Assembly: GCA_024291935.2 (NCBI GenBank)
Contig: CM044318.1
Location: 86,831,001-86,895,000 of the forward strand
DNA from: Okapia johnstoni
Taxonomy: Eukaryota > Chordata > Mammalia > Artiodactyla > Giraffidae
Direction: 5' to 3'
DNA length: 64,000 nt
The notes beneath the pieces are model-generated. The model searched no databases. It saw nothing but the letters and a program-made list of their open reading frames with translations, and had not been told where the DNA came from. Made by a program: the position numbers and the translations under genes. Positions 1 to 10,711 of this stretch are shown piece after piece (position 1 is the first letter of the stretch; every line of letters starts with the position of its first letter).

Positions 1-178
1 TAACTTTCAATAACATATCTGAAAATTTACATGTAAAATGTTTTAATGAGGCTATCTGATATTTTCTCACAAATTACAGTAAAATTGAAACAATATACCT
101 TTTAACTACCTTCCAACTTTACTTGTTCCCCTTTGTAAGTTCTCAGTCAAGCAGTCAGTAACATATAAACAACCCCCT
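1..178. other. AT-rich sequence, nothing recognised
   Basis: AT-rich DNA with no repeat family, exon or RNA gene that I can identify. If the minus-strand exon proposed in the CpG island near 6.4 kb is real, this could be intronic, but nothing here proves it. Confidence 0.4.
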
Positions 179-191
179 AAATGTATTCTTT

Positions 192-333
192 GGGGCTTCC
201 TGGGTAGCTCAAATGGTAAAGAATCTGCCTGCAGTACAGGGTGCCTAAGTTTGATCCCTGAGTCAGGAAGATCCCCTGGAGAAGGGCATGGCAACCCAAT
301 CTAGTATTCTTGCCTGGAGAATCCCATGGACAG
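192..333 (+). mobile_element. Bov-tA-type SINE, 3'-truncated
   Basis: The sequence starts with the tRNA-like head 'ggggcttcctgggtagctc' and continues through the conserved 'gatcccctggagaagg' and 'tcttgcctggagaatcc' blocks. It stops at 'catggacag', so the terminal part of the element is missing. It is bounded by a 13-bp near-perfect target-site duplication (aaatgtattcttt at 179-191, aaatgcattcttt at 334-346; one mismatch). Bov-tA SINEs are non-coding, Pol III-derived retroposons restricted to ruminants. Confidence 0.9.
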
Positions 334-346
334 AAATGCATTCTTT

Positions 347-691
347 GGACTAAGGGTCATTTAACACATACTTTCCAGATTACTAATTTCTAAGAATTCT
401 GAAATGTATCAAAAAATCAAAACTTCCATGTATCAGTTCAGAAACTTCCATCTCAAACCAAAAGCGTTTGACTTAGTAAAATAGCTCTGATGACAGATAC
501 ATTATTCCCCAAAAGATATGTAAGCCATATTATAGTCTTATATGGTTCATAATTCCAAAAAACAGTCCAAGAATCCAAAGAAGAGACCTGACAAATGGAA
601 GATGAGGTGGACAGTTACTCTACAATTGACCATGTTAGTAATAAATAATTATTTTATTTCATCCTTTAATATAGCTTAGTTAAAAAAGTGA
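347..691. other. Unique AT-rich spacer
   Basis: About 345 bp between two SINEs. No repeat family, open frame or regulatory site that I can support. Confidence 0.4.
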
Positions 692-930
692 AGAGCTTCC
701 AAGTAGCGCTAGTGGTAAAGAATCTGCCTGCCAATGCAGGAGACGCAGGTTTGATCCCTGTGTCAGGAAGATCCCCTGGAGGAGGAAATGGCAACCCACT
801 CCAGTATTACTGCCTGGGAAATTCCATGGACAGAGGAGCCTGCTGGGCTACATGGGGTGGCATGAGTCCATGTTACCATAAGTCCATGGGGTGACAAAGA
901 GTTGGACATGACTGTATGACCGAGCACACA
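692..930 (+). mobile_element. Bov-tA-type SINE
   Basis: A near full-length sense SINE. The tRNA-like head at 693 has 'agtggtaaagaatctgcctg' and 'caatgcaggagacgcaggtt', followed by the usual middle section and the tail 'gacaaagagttggacatgac'. A short duplication around 'ccatg..gtccatg' near 858-890 disrupts the tail region. The 68-residue open frame over it is SINE sequence, not a gene. Confidence 0.92.
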
Positions 931-1505
931 TCACAAAATGTCAGAAGGTAAAATTTACATGCATATGCTTCAAGAATGAAATGTGTGCCACAAAATGGCA
1001 AGTGGAAATACCCCTGTGATAGAAAAGCTATGATAATTTTCCAGAAGCTTCTTCAACTAAGTAGATATTTAGCATTCCCACAATATGGGTTTTCTAAGAA
1101 AATTCAGGTATAATGCAAATGTCAGTATGATATTCAAGAGTGAGCCGACAGGAGGAAAGGTCACTCAAAGCTTTTGTTAGAACAATGAACTAATTTCACT
1201 ATTTTTTAAACTATACATGCTGATTACTTTGATGACAGCATTGACAATGCACTAAGAAAGTAAAATATTCTATTTTCATGCCCCAAAGAGACATCTAAAG
1301 CCCTGGAATACTTGTATATTACATTCTCTATGATCCTCTCTTGTCATCATTCAATTAGAAGGGAAATGTGACCACCTTAGTGTAAAATAAATGCATGCAC
1401 GTATGATGCTTGCTCAGACCTTAGTAACTCAGTGATCGATGATGACAAGAACATAGGCACGTTTCAGTCAAGAATCACAGTTTCAGCCTGTGAAAAACAC
1501 AGATA
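931..1505. other. Unique AT-rich sequence
   Basis: No recognisable repeat or exon. The last two bases, TA at 1504-1505, abut the terminal inverted repeat of the DNA transposon that follows. This fits the TA target site used by Tc1/mariner-type elements. Confidence 0.4.
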
Positions 1506-1885
1506 CAGGAACCCCCTACACAGGAACCTTCAGCTGCGAACTTTCAAAAGTGTGAACATGAGCGTTCACACGTCCAGTTAGATAAGTCAGCTCATGTGTC
1601 TGGCGTACACTGTCACATGCACGCATCCTCTACAAGTGTCCGTGCTTTTGTGGACTTTACTGCCCAGTGCTGTGTAGAGGACAGTAGGACAGTGTCAGGA
1701 ACCCCCTACACAGGAACCTTCAGCTGCGAACTTTCAAAGGTGTGAACATGAGCGTTCACACGTCCAGTTAGATAAGTCAGCTCATGTGTCTGGCGTACAC
1801 TGTCACATGCACGCATCCTCTACAAGTGTCCGTGCTTTTGTGGACTTTACTGCCCAGTGCTGTGTAGAGGACAGTAGGACAGTGT
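1506..1885. repeat. 190-bp tandem duplication, two copies
   Basis: Copy 1 is 1506-1695 and copy 2 is 1696-1885. Base-by-base comparison shows one difference (A at 1549, G at 1739), about 99.5% identity. Both copies start at the CAG terminus of the Tigger-like element. The similarity is far higher than the age of the transposon would predict, so the duplication is recent or an assembly artefact. Confidence 0.95.
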
Positions 1886-2180
1886 CTTTCTTTCAAGCCC
1901 AGGATGTCCAGAAACAACAATAAAAGCAGTGGTGAGGCAAGTGGAACTACTGTACTTTTCAAGGTACTGTACTGTAAGATTAAAGATGTTTTCTTTATTT
2001 TTTCTGTTTGTTTTGTTATGTATGATTTGTGTGAAAATATTATAAACCTATTGCAGCACAGTACTATATAGCCCATTGTGTTTGTTGTGTACCTAGGCTA
2101 AATTTGTTGGACTTACAAACAAATTGGACTTATGAATGCACTCTTGGAACTGAACGTGTTCATATGTAGGGGACGTACTG
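1506..2180 (+). mobile_element. Tigger-like (TcMar) DNA transposon remnant with internal duplication
   Basis: The left end begins CAG (1506, repeated at 1696) and reads caggaaccccctacacagg. The right end (2158-2180) reads gttcatatgtaggggacg then tactg, which is an imperfect inverted copy of the left end. This is the terminal structure of Tigger-type Tc1/mariner elements, and a TA precedes the left end. An ATG at 1904 opens a short frame beginning MSRNNNKSSGE. It looks like the start of a Tigger transposase, but the catalytic region is gone, so the element is an internally deleted, non-autonomous fossil. The first 190 bp are present twice in tandem. The subfamily name is uncertain. Confidence 0.65.
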
Positions 2181-3609
2181 GAGTTGAGTGTTCTTTCTGA
2201 CTTATTGATAAATAGGGCCCATAGCAAATTAGACTCATAAGGCAGAAAAAGAGGGAGGAAAACAAATATGTCTCCCAAACCAGCACTGAACTATCCACAG
2301 GTCCATGTCCTTATTACTAGATTTTAGAGCTACACACTGAGACAGTCTTGGTAGGTAGGAAATTACAAGGAAGATAATGAAATTCTGAAGTCATAAAATA
2401 TCCTGTAATGGAAGGTGTTGCAAGATAATTGTAGCATGGGTAACATTTGCTTTTGTAATATGATCATATGTTAAGGTGATTTTTAAAATCAACTTAAAAA
2501 TTCATAAGATGATTTTATTCTCTTGTTACTATATAGGTTTATTATCTCATGTTTCAACCGGAGATTATTTCATGGCAGTCTGTTCCAGGACAAATGTTCT
2601 CTCAGGTCACTAGACTGCAAAGATAGAACCGAATTCATCTCCCAAGCAGCACATTTTTATAGACCATTGCCAGTATCACCCCCACCCCCAAATCTTACAT
2701 GTGTCTGTGTCCTGTGGACCACAGAGCCATGAACCTTACCCTACATAAGAAACACTTTTAAAAGAGTTGCCTTATCAATTAGGGCCCCTCCTAAGAGCTA
2801 TCAGCAGAGGATTTGGTCCCATTCTAAAAACAGAGCACCAAAAATGTGACTCTGTGCAAATTGTTTCAGCCATCTCTTCACCTTAAAACAGATTCCATTC
2901 TCCAAACACACAGTGACTAAGCAAACCCAAACTCAACTTCTTTATGAAAAGGAATCCTGACCACAGAAAAGAGATTATATTTTACTGGAAGAACTATTTC
3001 ATTAAAATGACAAAGATAGTTTTCATACCTAGAACTAGTCTGTAGCTAAACCAAGCAAACAAGCACAAAACCAACTGCACATTGTCACTGCCATTTGGGC
3101 ACCAACCTGGTAGGGGCTGAGGTGCTAACAGCACTGTGGGCAGAGGCCTGGAGGCAGGAGCTGGTCTGGACAGAGACACAGCTACTTGGTTTGTCAACAG
3201 TTGAGGCTTTTGGTGCCCATGAAACAATCTTGATTCCTCTGGATACATCCATGTTGAGTCCAGAGCAAAGGAATTATTTAAAAAGATCTGTCCAAAGAGA
3301 AAACAATCATAACATGTAAGACCATGCACATAATAAAGCTGAAGACTGTAAAAATACTTATCCTGTCTAACATTGAATCCTGAAGATTCTATGGGTGGGA
3401 CTCTACAAAAGCACTCTAGATGCATGGGGTTCTTATATCAATTACCTTCTAGGCCTGGTCTTCAGCTATTCACCTGGTTAGTTCATTCTGGCAGCCAGTT
3501 AACAGATGATGGAGTCGCCCCACTGAGGTAAGCAGCGTGTGGGGAACGAGTCATTATACTACTTTCTCTCGGTTTTCAAGTAAACAGAGTGTGGCCAGTA
3601 TATTTGAAT
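2181..3609. other. Unique sequence, no gene recognised
   Basis: About 1.4 kb of mostly AT-rich DNA. Opposing open frames around 2994-3425 and 3095-3319 overlap on both strands. They show no domain, signal peptide or splice context and are best explained as chance frames. Confidence 0.4.
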
Positions 3610-3621
3610 TCAAAAGTCAAG

Positions 3622-3752
3622 TGAAAGAAAGTGAAAGTGAAGTCGCTTAGTCATGTCTGACTCTTTGCCACCCCATGGACTATAGCCTACCAGGCTCCTC
3701 TGTCCATGGGATTTTCCAGGCAAGAGTACTGGAGTGGGCTGCCATTTCCTTC
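3622..3752 (-). mobile_element. Bov-tA-type SINE, 5'-truncated, with target-site duplication
   Basis: Read on the minus strand this is the 3' half of a Bov-tA SINE, from 'gagaaggaaatgg' to the 'gactaagcgacttcac' region with a ctttcactttc tail. A perfect 12-bp target-site duplication, tcaaaagtcaag, lies at 3610-3621 and 3753-3764. Truncation at the 5' end with a duplicated target is the expected product of LINE-driven retroposition. Confidence 0.92.
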
Positions 3753-3764
3753 TCAAAAGTCAAG

Positions 3765-5284
3765 ATAAACCATTAGAAAGATGAACACTCAAAGCAATAG
3801 TGGCAAGGAAAATGCTTTTAAAATGTATTTTTGAGTTATATAATGTTTAAGGCTAGATTCTGATCAATGGGTACAAATTTAAAAACTGAAAAATTCAAAA
3901 GGTAGATTCTGATTCAGAAGTAGAACTTTTCTATTTTTCTATGGAACCCAAATATTTTAAGCTAAAACAAAATCCCCCAGCATCACCATCTACTGGTGCT
4001 TTTGAACAGGCCAGTCTTATTCTGAAAAGGTTTCTCTCTAGACCTAACGGTGGATCCACTGCAATAAGAAACTAGAAATACACCACGGTTTCTGCTATGG
4101 GGATACCCAACAACTTAGTGACGAGTAACCCATCTGTCCCATCAAACTACTTGCATTTTTACCTTACAATTAGGGATCCTTTTGTCTATCCAGCTTTTCC
4201 CAACAGGAAGTGGAAGAGCAGATGTGCAGACATGTGGGAAAATGGGCACCAGCTCCACAGAGGAAGAGGGGGACAGTCCAATTGATGGGGAATGACCCCC
4301 AAACAGCCACTGGAACCCAAAGAAAGAGAAGGGCATGCTCATTAGCCTGCATCAATCAACTCTGCTTCATGCCAAAAGATGCTGGGGTAGCTGCTTTAAA
4401 ATGGAATTTTAAAGTGCATGTGTTTGGCTATGAGAAAAATTTCCTCCTTCCAGTCCCCAAACGCCACAAATATTCAAAAATTCTAAAAAATTTGTAAAAG
4501 TTTCTGTATCTGAATCATCACAGTGCATTAACAACACTGCATTCTTTAACATCAGGAAAGAACTTCTAAAGCACCAAACCACGAGAACGGGGTGAGAAAT
4601 GAATTTCTGCCCTGAGAACAGGAGAAACCACAGTGGGAAGGTGAAATGCTGGGCATTCCTCTTATAATTCTTGAATTATTTTCATAAGCAAGCAGAGAGC
4701 TATATTTTATTATATTCTTTTCCATACAACATTTCGTATTAATTATACTCATCACCTTAAAAACAGGGACAACAAATATTTTCAAAATAAGAGGTTAAGA
4801 TTCAAAGTTTTCCAAGGTCCACAAATGCAAATAGACTCCAAGGCAAAGAAAATGTAAGTGAGATTATCACATAACTAAACATCCCAGTGCACAGAGTAAG
4901 ACAGCAAACATTGAAAGGGGGCAGACAGTTTAGGAGACAGTCTCTTTAATTAAATTAACTGCATCTTTATCAATGGAGAATAGGTTCATTGTTCAATGAT
5001 ATGGAATGCTTCAATATGTATTTGTTTTAAAATCATATAAGCATTTTTGAATTTCCTGTTAGGTGAAAATGTTCTTCTAGGATAAATACTGTTATTTAAC
5101 AGAAAATATGCTGCACAAAATATTTTAAAGATTAATATTGTTTTGGAGAGGTTTTGTGTTTTAAATTTACACAAGAAAAAAAAATGCAGCTTTCCATACA
5201 AGAAAAAAGAAAAAAAAATGTAGTTCCTTGACATTATATACCTCTAGTGGTAGCACTTGGATATGACAACCCCTTCAAAATAGC
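3765..5284. other. Unique AT-rich sequence
   Basis: About 1.5 kb without a repeat family that I can name. Several small open frames overlap on both strands (for example around 4140-4355 and 4552-4785) with no supporting features. Nothing else is visible. Confidence 0.4.
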
Positions 5285-5332
5285 AAAAAAAAAAAAAAAA
5301 AAAAAAGAAAAAGAAAGAAAGAAAAGGAAAAA
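5285..5332. repeat. Poly(A) followed by GAAA-rich tract
   Basis: A run of 22 A residues (5285-5306) followed by purine-only (GAAA)n sequence. It could be the tail of a retroposed sequence on the plus strand, but no element is recognisable upstream of it. Confidence 0.85.
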
Positions 5333-5989
5333 CTACCAATGCTTATTTAAAAAAAAACAAACATGACCCTGAACTGCATCACACATCAAACACCATATCC
5401 ACTACCACATATGTGATGTATCGTTATATCCAAAGACCAATTTAGGAAGAGTTAAACACATCTTTTAGAAAAGCTTACAATAGAATATTGGATTTAAATT
5501 AATGATGCTGTGTCTTCTGTCATCCACTCACTTGAGTATGCTATTGATGATAATCATTGGAATAAAATACATGCTATTCCCTGATTTAAATCCGACTGCA
5601 TAGTTATATAGCACACAATGGATCTTGCCAAAACCAGCTTGCCCTGCTCCGTTGCACCATTAATCAAAGGTACAGTCACTTTCTCTTTTTAACTCCAGGT
5701 TTGCAACGCCAAATTCCTCTAAAGTGCAATATGACACTAGCTAATCTAGTGGACTCGGGCAGACCTAGGGTGGGAGTAGAAATCACCCAGTAACATTTCT
5801 CAGTATTAACGCCAGGGTTTTCCTGCAGGCTTCCACTGGTTTGAATTTTCTTAAGCATTGTCCTGAGTCTATTTTCAAATGGAAAAAAAAACACACACAC
5901 TAGATCAGAATCAGAAATAGCTATTGATTCCCAGCTTGCTTTTCAAGCCTGGCAGAGGCTGTAAAAGTATTAACTTCTATCCGCTAAGT
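5333..5989. other. Unique sequence next to the CpG island
   Basis: AT-rich DNA passing into the CpG island. If the minus-strand exon is real, this is the start of its first intron. Nothing else is recognisable. Confidence 0.4.
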
Positions 5990-6845
5990 CAGCCACAGTC
6001 CGCAGCAGCAGCGCTGGGCTTTCGAGGCGCCGACTTCAGCACCGCGCTCTGGACAGCGACCCTGGCCGGGGCCAAAGTTGGGGCGGGCAGCCCCGACTCT
6101 GGTTCTCGAGCGCGGGTCCCCAAACTGCCCAGCGAGAGAGACCGGAGAGAAAGACTTGCAAAAGCTGCCAGAGGCGGAACGGGACGTCGGAGCGTGAACT
6201 TTGTTGCCCATGCATGGCTGCCAGGCTGAGCCCTGATGGACCGGGGGCCCGAGGACCGCCGCGGGAGGGGGCAGTGCGCGCCACGGGGCCGGAAAGGCCG
6301 GACTGGGGGCGAGGGCGGCGCCCAAGGGCAGGGGACGCCGGCAGCCCCAAGCCCGGGGGCCGGGGCCGGGGACGCGTTACCTGCCCGTTGAGCACCGCGT
6401 AGCGGTGCGCGGCGGCGGCGTGGTCTGGCGCAGAGGGCAGCGGCAGCAGCGGCAGCAGGGGCTCGCCGGGGGCTTGCCAGGCGGGCAGCCCCGGGAGCAG
6501 CGGGCCGGCGGGGGGTTGCGCCGAGGCGAGCAGCACGGGCGGGGGCGCGACCCCCGCGCCCCCGCGCCCCGAGCCGGCACCATCCACAAACCCAGGGCGG
6601 CGGCGGCGGCAGCCCGGCCGAGGCTGCCGCCGGCCTTGGGGCACCATCCATGCGGGCCGGCCGGCGAGCCTGGGGCTCCGGAGCCGGACCGCGGAGCCTG
6701 GCTTAGCGCTGGTCCATGCAGTCGCCGCCAGGCGGCGCGCGCCCCTGCTGACCTCTGTCCTGCTGCAGGCCCGGGTCCCGCGCCGTCTCTCCCTGGGATG
6801 CAGGCCCTGAGACCCAGCCCAGCTCTGAGCAGCTCGTGCGGATAG
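5990..6845. promoter_or_regulatory. CpG island, likely promoter/first-exon region
   Basis: About 850 bp of very GC-rich, CpG-dense DNA with sharp edges against AT-rich flanks. CpG is otherwise depleted across this window, as usual in mammals. It contains GC boxes (for example gggcggg near 6082) and runs of C/G. Such islands normally mark promoters of housekeeping or developmental genes. A minus-strand open frame that ends in a consensus donor lies inside it. Transcription from either strand is possible. Confidence 0.85.
6381..6647 (-). CDS. Candidate first coding exon of an unidentified gene
   Basis: The minus-strand frame from ATG at 6647 runs 89 codons and ends at a complete codon directly before CAG|GTAACG (GT at 6379-6380), a good splice donor in phase 0. 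The predicted peptide begins [12 protein letters not shown]. It has a Gly/Ala-rich part, then a Pro/Leu-rich segment ([18 protein letters not shown], about residues 59-76), and ends HRYAVLNGQ, a less low-complexity tail that looks more protein-like. The frame stays open upstream to 6863, so the true start is uncertain; the ATG at 6647 has a weak Kozak context. I do not recognise the protein. GC-rich DNA is stop-poor, so a chance frame remains possible. The next exon would lie below position 1 or in the AT-rich DNA to the left, where I see none. Confidence 0.35.
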
Positions 6846-6869
6846 CTGGATGGAGACTTCCATGTGCTA

Positions 6870-8292
6870 ATGAACTCCTTAGGTCGCTACGCTGGAGAAA
6901 CCTCAGCGCAGCCACAGCACAAGCCCAGCGCTTCTCAGGAGCATTTGGTGAAGGGCCTTCCTGCCGCCTGAAGCAGAAGGGAGGTATTATGAAGTGTGCT
7001 TTTCAGAGCTGGCATGAAGGGTCCACCCTGACCTGAGCAGGAGTGCACGAACCCACCCAGGTACACCCACGGACACACTTGAAACTCTCCAAACACCAGC
7101 AGTCCTCACCTCCAGGCGGGTCCCCGACCTCTGTCCTGACATAAGCTGACCGGGCAGAGTAATTTCCATTTGCTTCCAGGGTGGTTTCCTCATTCTCCTA
7201 ATTTGCTTAATTTCCTCCTGGCCTGGCATGATTTCTCTTCCATCAGGGCATATGCTAATTTACATAGCTGGCATCTCCATGTTTTCCTCCATCAAACCAT
7301 TTTTCAATTAGCAAGTTTATCTCTTTCTTTGATACAAAAGGCCTGGCAAGATTTTGTTTTTTCTCACCTACCATCAGAAAGCTCTGTGGATTCGAAGTCT
7401 GTTACTATTCAGTGTAAGCCTTTAATTCATGCGCACCCCTGGTAGGTGTCTTGATCTTGGTGGCCACAGCCACCAAGGAATTGGGGCCAGCGACTTGGGG
7501 CAGGCCAATGTGGACCCCTTGAAGGGTCCTGTTTGAATAGGAGTTATTCACCCCTTCTCCACGGCTTGGAGGCTGGCAGTGCCCAGATTGTGTGCTGCTC
7601 TCAGCAAAAGAAAAATCCATGTGCACAGACCCCACGCTTCCAGGAAGCAGGCGTTAACTGTGATCTGGGGGTGCTTCAGCAGGTTCTCTGGGGGAAGAGC
7701 CACCCATTCCCAGGCAGCCCTGTCCTTGGAGTGGTTCTGCTCAAGTTAGGTTTTGTCAACTGGTGATATTTATTCCCTCCCTGGCTTTTTGGTGCCCTGA
7801 GCACAGGATGCCTTGGGCAGCTACTCAGCTCTGAACAAGAGCTGGGAAATCACAAGTAAGTTCACTCAAAGGACCTCAAAGCAGCCCAATTCCTCTGCTG
7901 CTTCCTGCCATGGGCTTGACTATGTTCATTTACCCCAGCACTTGAGGCCCTTTCCCTCCATGCTGTGTGCTGGGCTCTGGGAACACAGCAGAGGACACCA
8001 CCAATGCAGAGCAATTTCCACGAATTCGTTAATTAATTGATATGACAGGGGAGCCAGGAGATGGGCTTATCCCCTACTTCTGGCTCCTGTTTCAATCACA
8101 TTCATCTCAAGGTTTTCCCCACACACCCCACTCAACCCAAGAACAACCAGACACCCTCGTGGATAGAAGAAGCCCCCCTTCTAGGCGCTCTCATTCCAAG
8201 GGGTATTTAAGAGGACTCTTGTAAAGCAAGGAGCCCTGTTCTCCTTCAGGACTGGAAATCACCACCGGTCTGTGAGCGAAGGCTCCGTGCCA
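6870..8292. other. Unique sequence flanking the CpG island
   Basis: About 1.4 kb of unique DNA that includes the TAAT-rich block. No transposon or exon is recognised. Small open frames between 7405 and 8224 overlap on both strands and have no supporting evidence. Confidence 0.4.
7160..7330. promoter_or_regulatory. Possible enhancer-like block with TAAT/octamer-like motifs
   Basis: Within about 130 bp there are several homeodomain cores: ctaatttgcttaattt near 7198-7212, atgctaattt near 7252-7260 (an octamer-like POU motif) and caattag near 7304-7310. The block is unique sequence just outside the CpG island. The motifs are seen directly; regulatory function is inference only. Confidence 0.25.
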
Positions 8293-8520
8293 GGTGAAAG
8301 TGAAAACGTGAAAGTGTTAGTTGCTCAGTCGTGTCTGACTCTTTGCGACCCCATGGACTGTGGCCCACCAGGCTCCTCTGTCCATGGGATTCTCCAGGCA
8401 AGAATACTGGAGTGGATAGCTGTCTCCATCTCCAGGTGATCTTCCCAATCCAGGGATCAAACCTGGGTCTCCTGCATTGCAGGCAGATTCTTTACCGTCT
8501 GAGCCATCAGGGAAACCCTG
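8293..8520 (-). mobile_element. Bov-tA-type SINE
   Basis: An almost complete minus-strand SINE. The plus strand shows gtgaaagtgaaa, then ttgctcagtcgtgtctgact, ctttgcgaccccatggactg, the 'gatcaaacctgggtctcctg' B-box region and a head ending 'gagccatcaggg'. The 78-residue open frame over it is a typical SINE-derived pseudo-ORF. Confidence 0.95.
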
Positions 8521-10711
8521 GTGCACAGGTTGATGCCAGGTAGACCTGTGCAACTGGTGGGCAGGTGCACGTACCTGTCAGTGACCCAGGGGGTCAGCCC
8601 TGGGCTAGCACCCCATAAACTCAGGCCCTATTCTCCCTGTAAAAATCATTGAGAAATTCTCCTCATAAAGAGTTTTACACACAGTCTAGTTTCAAGTTCT
8701 CCTAACCAATAAAAGCCACCTTCAGTCTGTCTGTATTATTCAGGCAGAACCAGCAGAAATTTCCAGCTTATCTGTGACAGACTGAAGAAAGAAGATCCAC
8801 ACCATGAGAAACGTGTAAATTAGCCTCATATGCTAGTAAGTTCTGAATTTCTTATTACCTTGCAGGAAAAAAAAAATGTTGAGTGTTAGGGATAAATCAG
8901 TGGAGTAAGATTTTACATCTTGTAGAATGATTTATCTTCAAGTTTTTTAAAAGTCTTCCTCTAAGTAAAATATAATAGACCTCCCCCCACTCCCTGCAAG
9001 AGAAAGACAGAAATAGGAAGGTGCTTTCTCCAGGCCTGCAGAGTTAAAAATAATCCTCAGGGGGATGGGGTGGAGGGGAGGGTGGAGAACTGAGTTGTCA
9101 CCTTGGCAGCACCCTGCCCCGCCCACCTGCTCGCACTGCCAGAACATCTTTCCAAAACAAATGCTAATCATGCCGGGTCCTCCCCTGCTGAAGACTCGCC
9201 AGCTGTGATGTGATGAGGTCTGGGATGGAAGCCACGAACGTGAGCCACCATCTCAGAGGCTGGCATCTTCAGGACGATTGGCAGTTTGATACCTGGCTCA
9301 CCGCGGGTGAGAAGGGGCTGGTGGAAGAGTACTTTTCCTATATCCTGCTAAACCCGGGAGTCTGAGTTGAGCATCTTTTCTCAGGAATGCAGAGCATTTG
9401 GGATGAGCAGCCAAGAGGAGAGGTTGCTCTAGGCAGGACAGCTTGGGAGGCTCTGAGGGACACCTGGAAAGATCCACCCAGGATCTGTTGTGATTGTAAG
9501 CTCCAGTCTAGGGTCAGGAACAAAGCCTTGGCTGGAGACGCAGAACTTGAGCTAGCAGAAGAGTGGAGAGGGGTGGCTGTCTTCGGCCTCTGAGACAGGA
9601 CATGTGGATGGGGTCACCCCAGGGGAGCACACAGAGGGAGAGGAGAGGCCGTCAGGGAGTCAGTGATGGAGACGGTGCTCTCTGGGAAACACAGAGGGAG
9701 AATGATGGCAGGTGGTAGCACAAAGCCACCTGGACAGGCACGAGTGTGCTTGTTTGTTAAAGGCTTTTATCACCGCTTCTTGTTATAAATGTGGTACTAC
9801 GCAGTGATCTATTACTGTTAAATTGATAGTTTTTACACCTTATTTTTCACTCAGCATCACAGCATGAGGGGTTCCCCACATTGCTGAAAATCCCTGGAGG
9901 AACCCCATTATCCACAGAGGGCAGAGGACAAGCAAGAGTGGAGGGGATTCTGCCCCTACAGGGGTGGGTCAGCAGTGCACCCCACTCAGCAGCCTGTCCA
10001 TTTTGTAGTTATAAAGAACCGCCCATCTACCCACCTAACTTCCCACCTAACCAAAGACTGGGCTGCATAGATGCTGTGTGGGGCACAGTGGAACCCTTGA
10101 AACCAGACACCTCCCCAGTGGATATTTGAGGTTTTACTCCCAGGATGCCCAGGACAAGGCGGACCTCCCCCCTCCCCCGCCCCACTCTCCCATACCCTCA
10201 GCTGCTACCCTCTGCACAGCCATTCTCAAGGTCCACACATCCCCGGTCAGCTCAGTGGGCCCTGGACAGCAGGAACCAAGCAATGTCCTCTCCTCTCTCC
10301 ATCATACCTAGTAAGAAGCTCCCAGCATCCAGTGAAGTCAAGCCCAGGTCACTGCTGAGTCCCCAGCGGGTGCAAAGACAGGTCAGCGATCTGACCATGT
10401 TCCGTCCAAACGACAGTCACACAGCCAGGGCTCTGCGGGTCGTGTCCTGCCTGCGGGCGCCCAGCCAGGGAGAGCGGAGGGGCGAAGGGCCAGCCAGGCC
10501 CGGGAGGTGTCCACCCACAGACTTCCTGGGACTCAGGCCGCGGCAGCCTGGGCCCCAGCCTCCAGAGAATGACCATGAGGGAGAGGACGGCCACCGTGAA
10601 GTTTAGAGTCCCGGGGGTGGTGACAACGTGACAGCACCAAACAGGCAACCACATCGACACCTGGGCCCTGCTCATCCTAGGTGCCCCGGGCCGGAAAGCC
10701 AATGGCGGCAG
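8521..10711. other. Unique sequence, no gene recognised
   Basis: About 2.2 kb with no clear repeat or exon. The stretch 9740-9900 is AT-rich and could be a small LINE remnant, but I cannot assign it. The GC content rises towards the minisatellite. Confidence 0.4.

Noticed and set aside
5989..6651. 220-residue minus-strand frame starting [13 protein letters not shown] in the CpG island
   Set aside because: It runs through the CAG|GTAACG donor and well beyond it in low-complexity GC-rich DNA. The 6381-6647 frame that ends in phase with the donor is the better candidate.
8317..8553. 78-residue frame GFPDGSDGKESACNAGD.. and similar frames at 688-894, 16333-16524, 31538-31723, 45496-45711, 47469-47683 and 57033-57215
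   Set aside because: All lie entirely in Bov-tA SINEs; the same pseudo-peptides recur wherever the SINE occurs.
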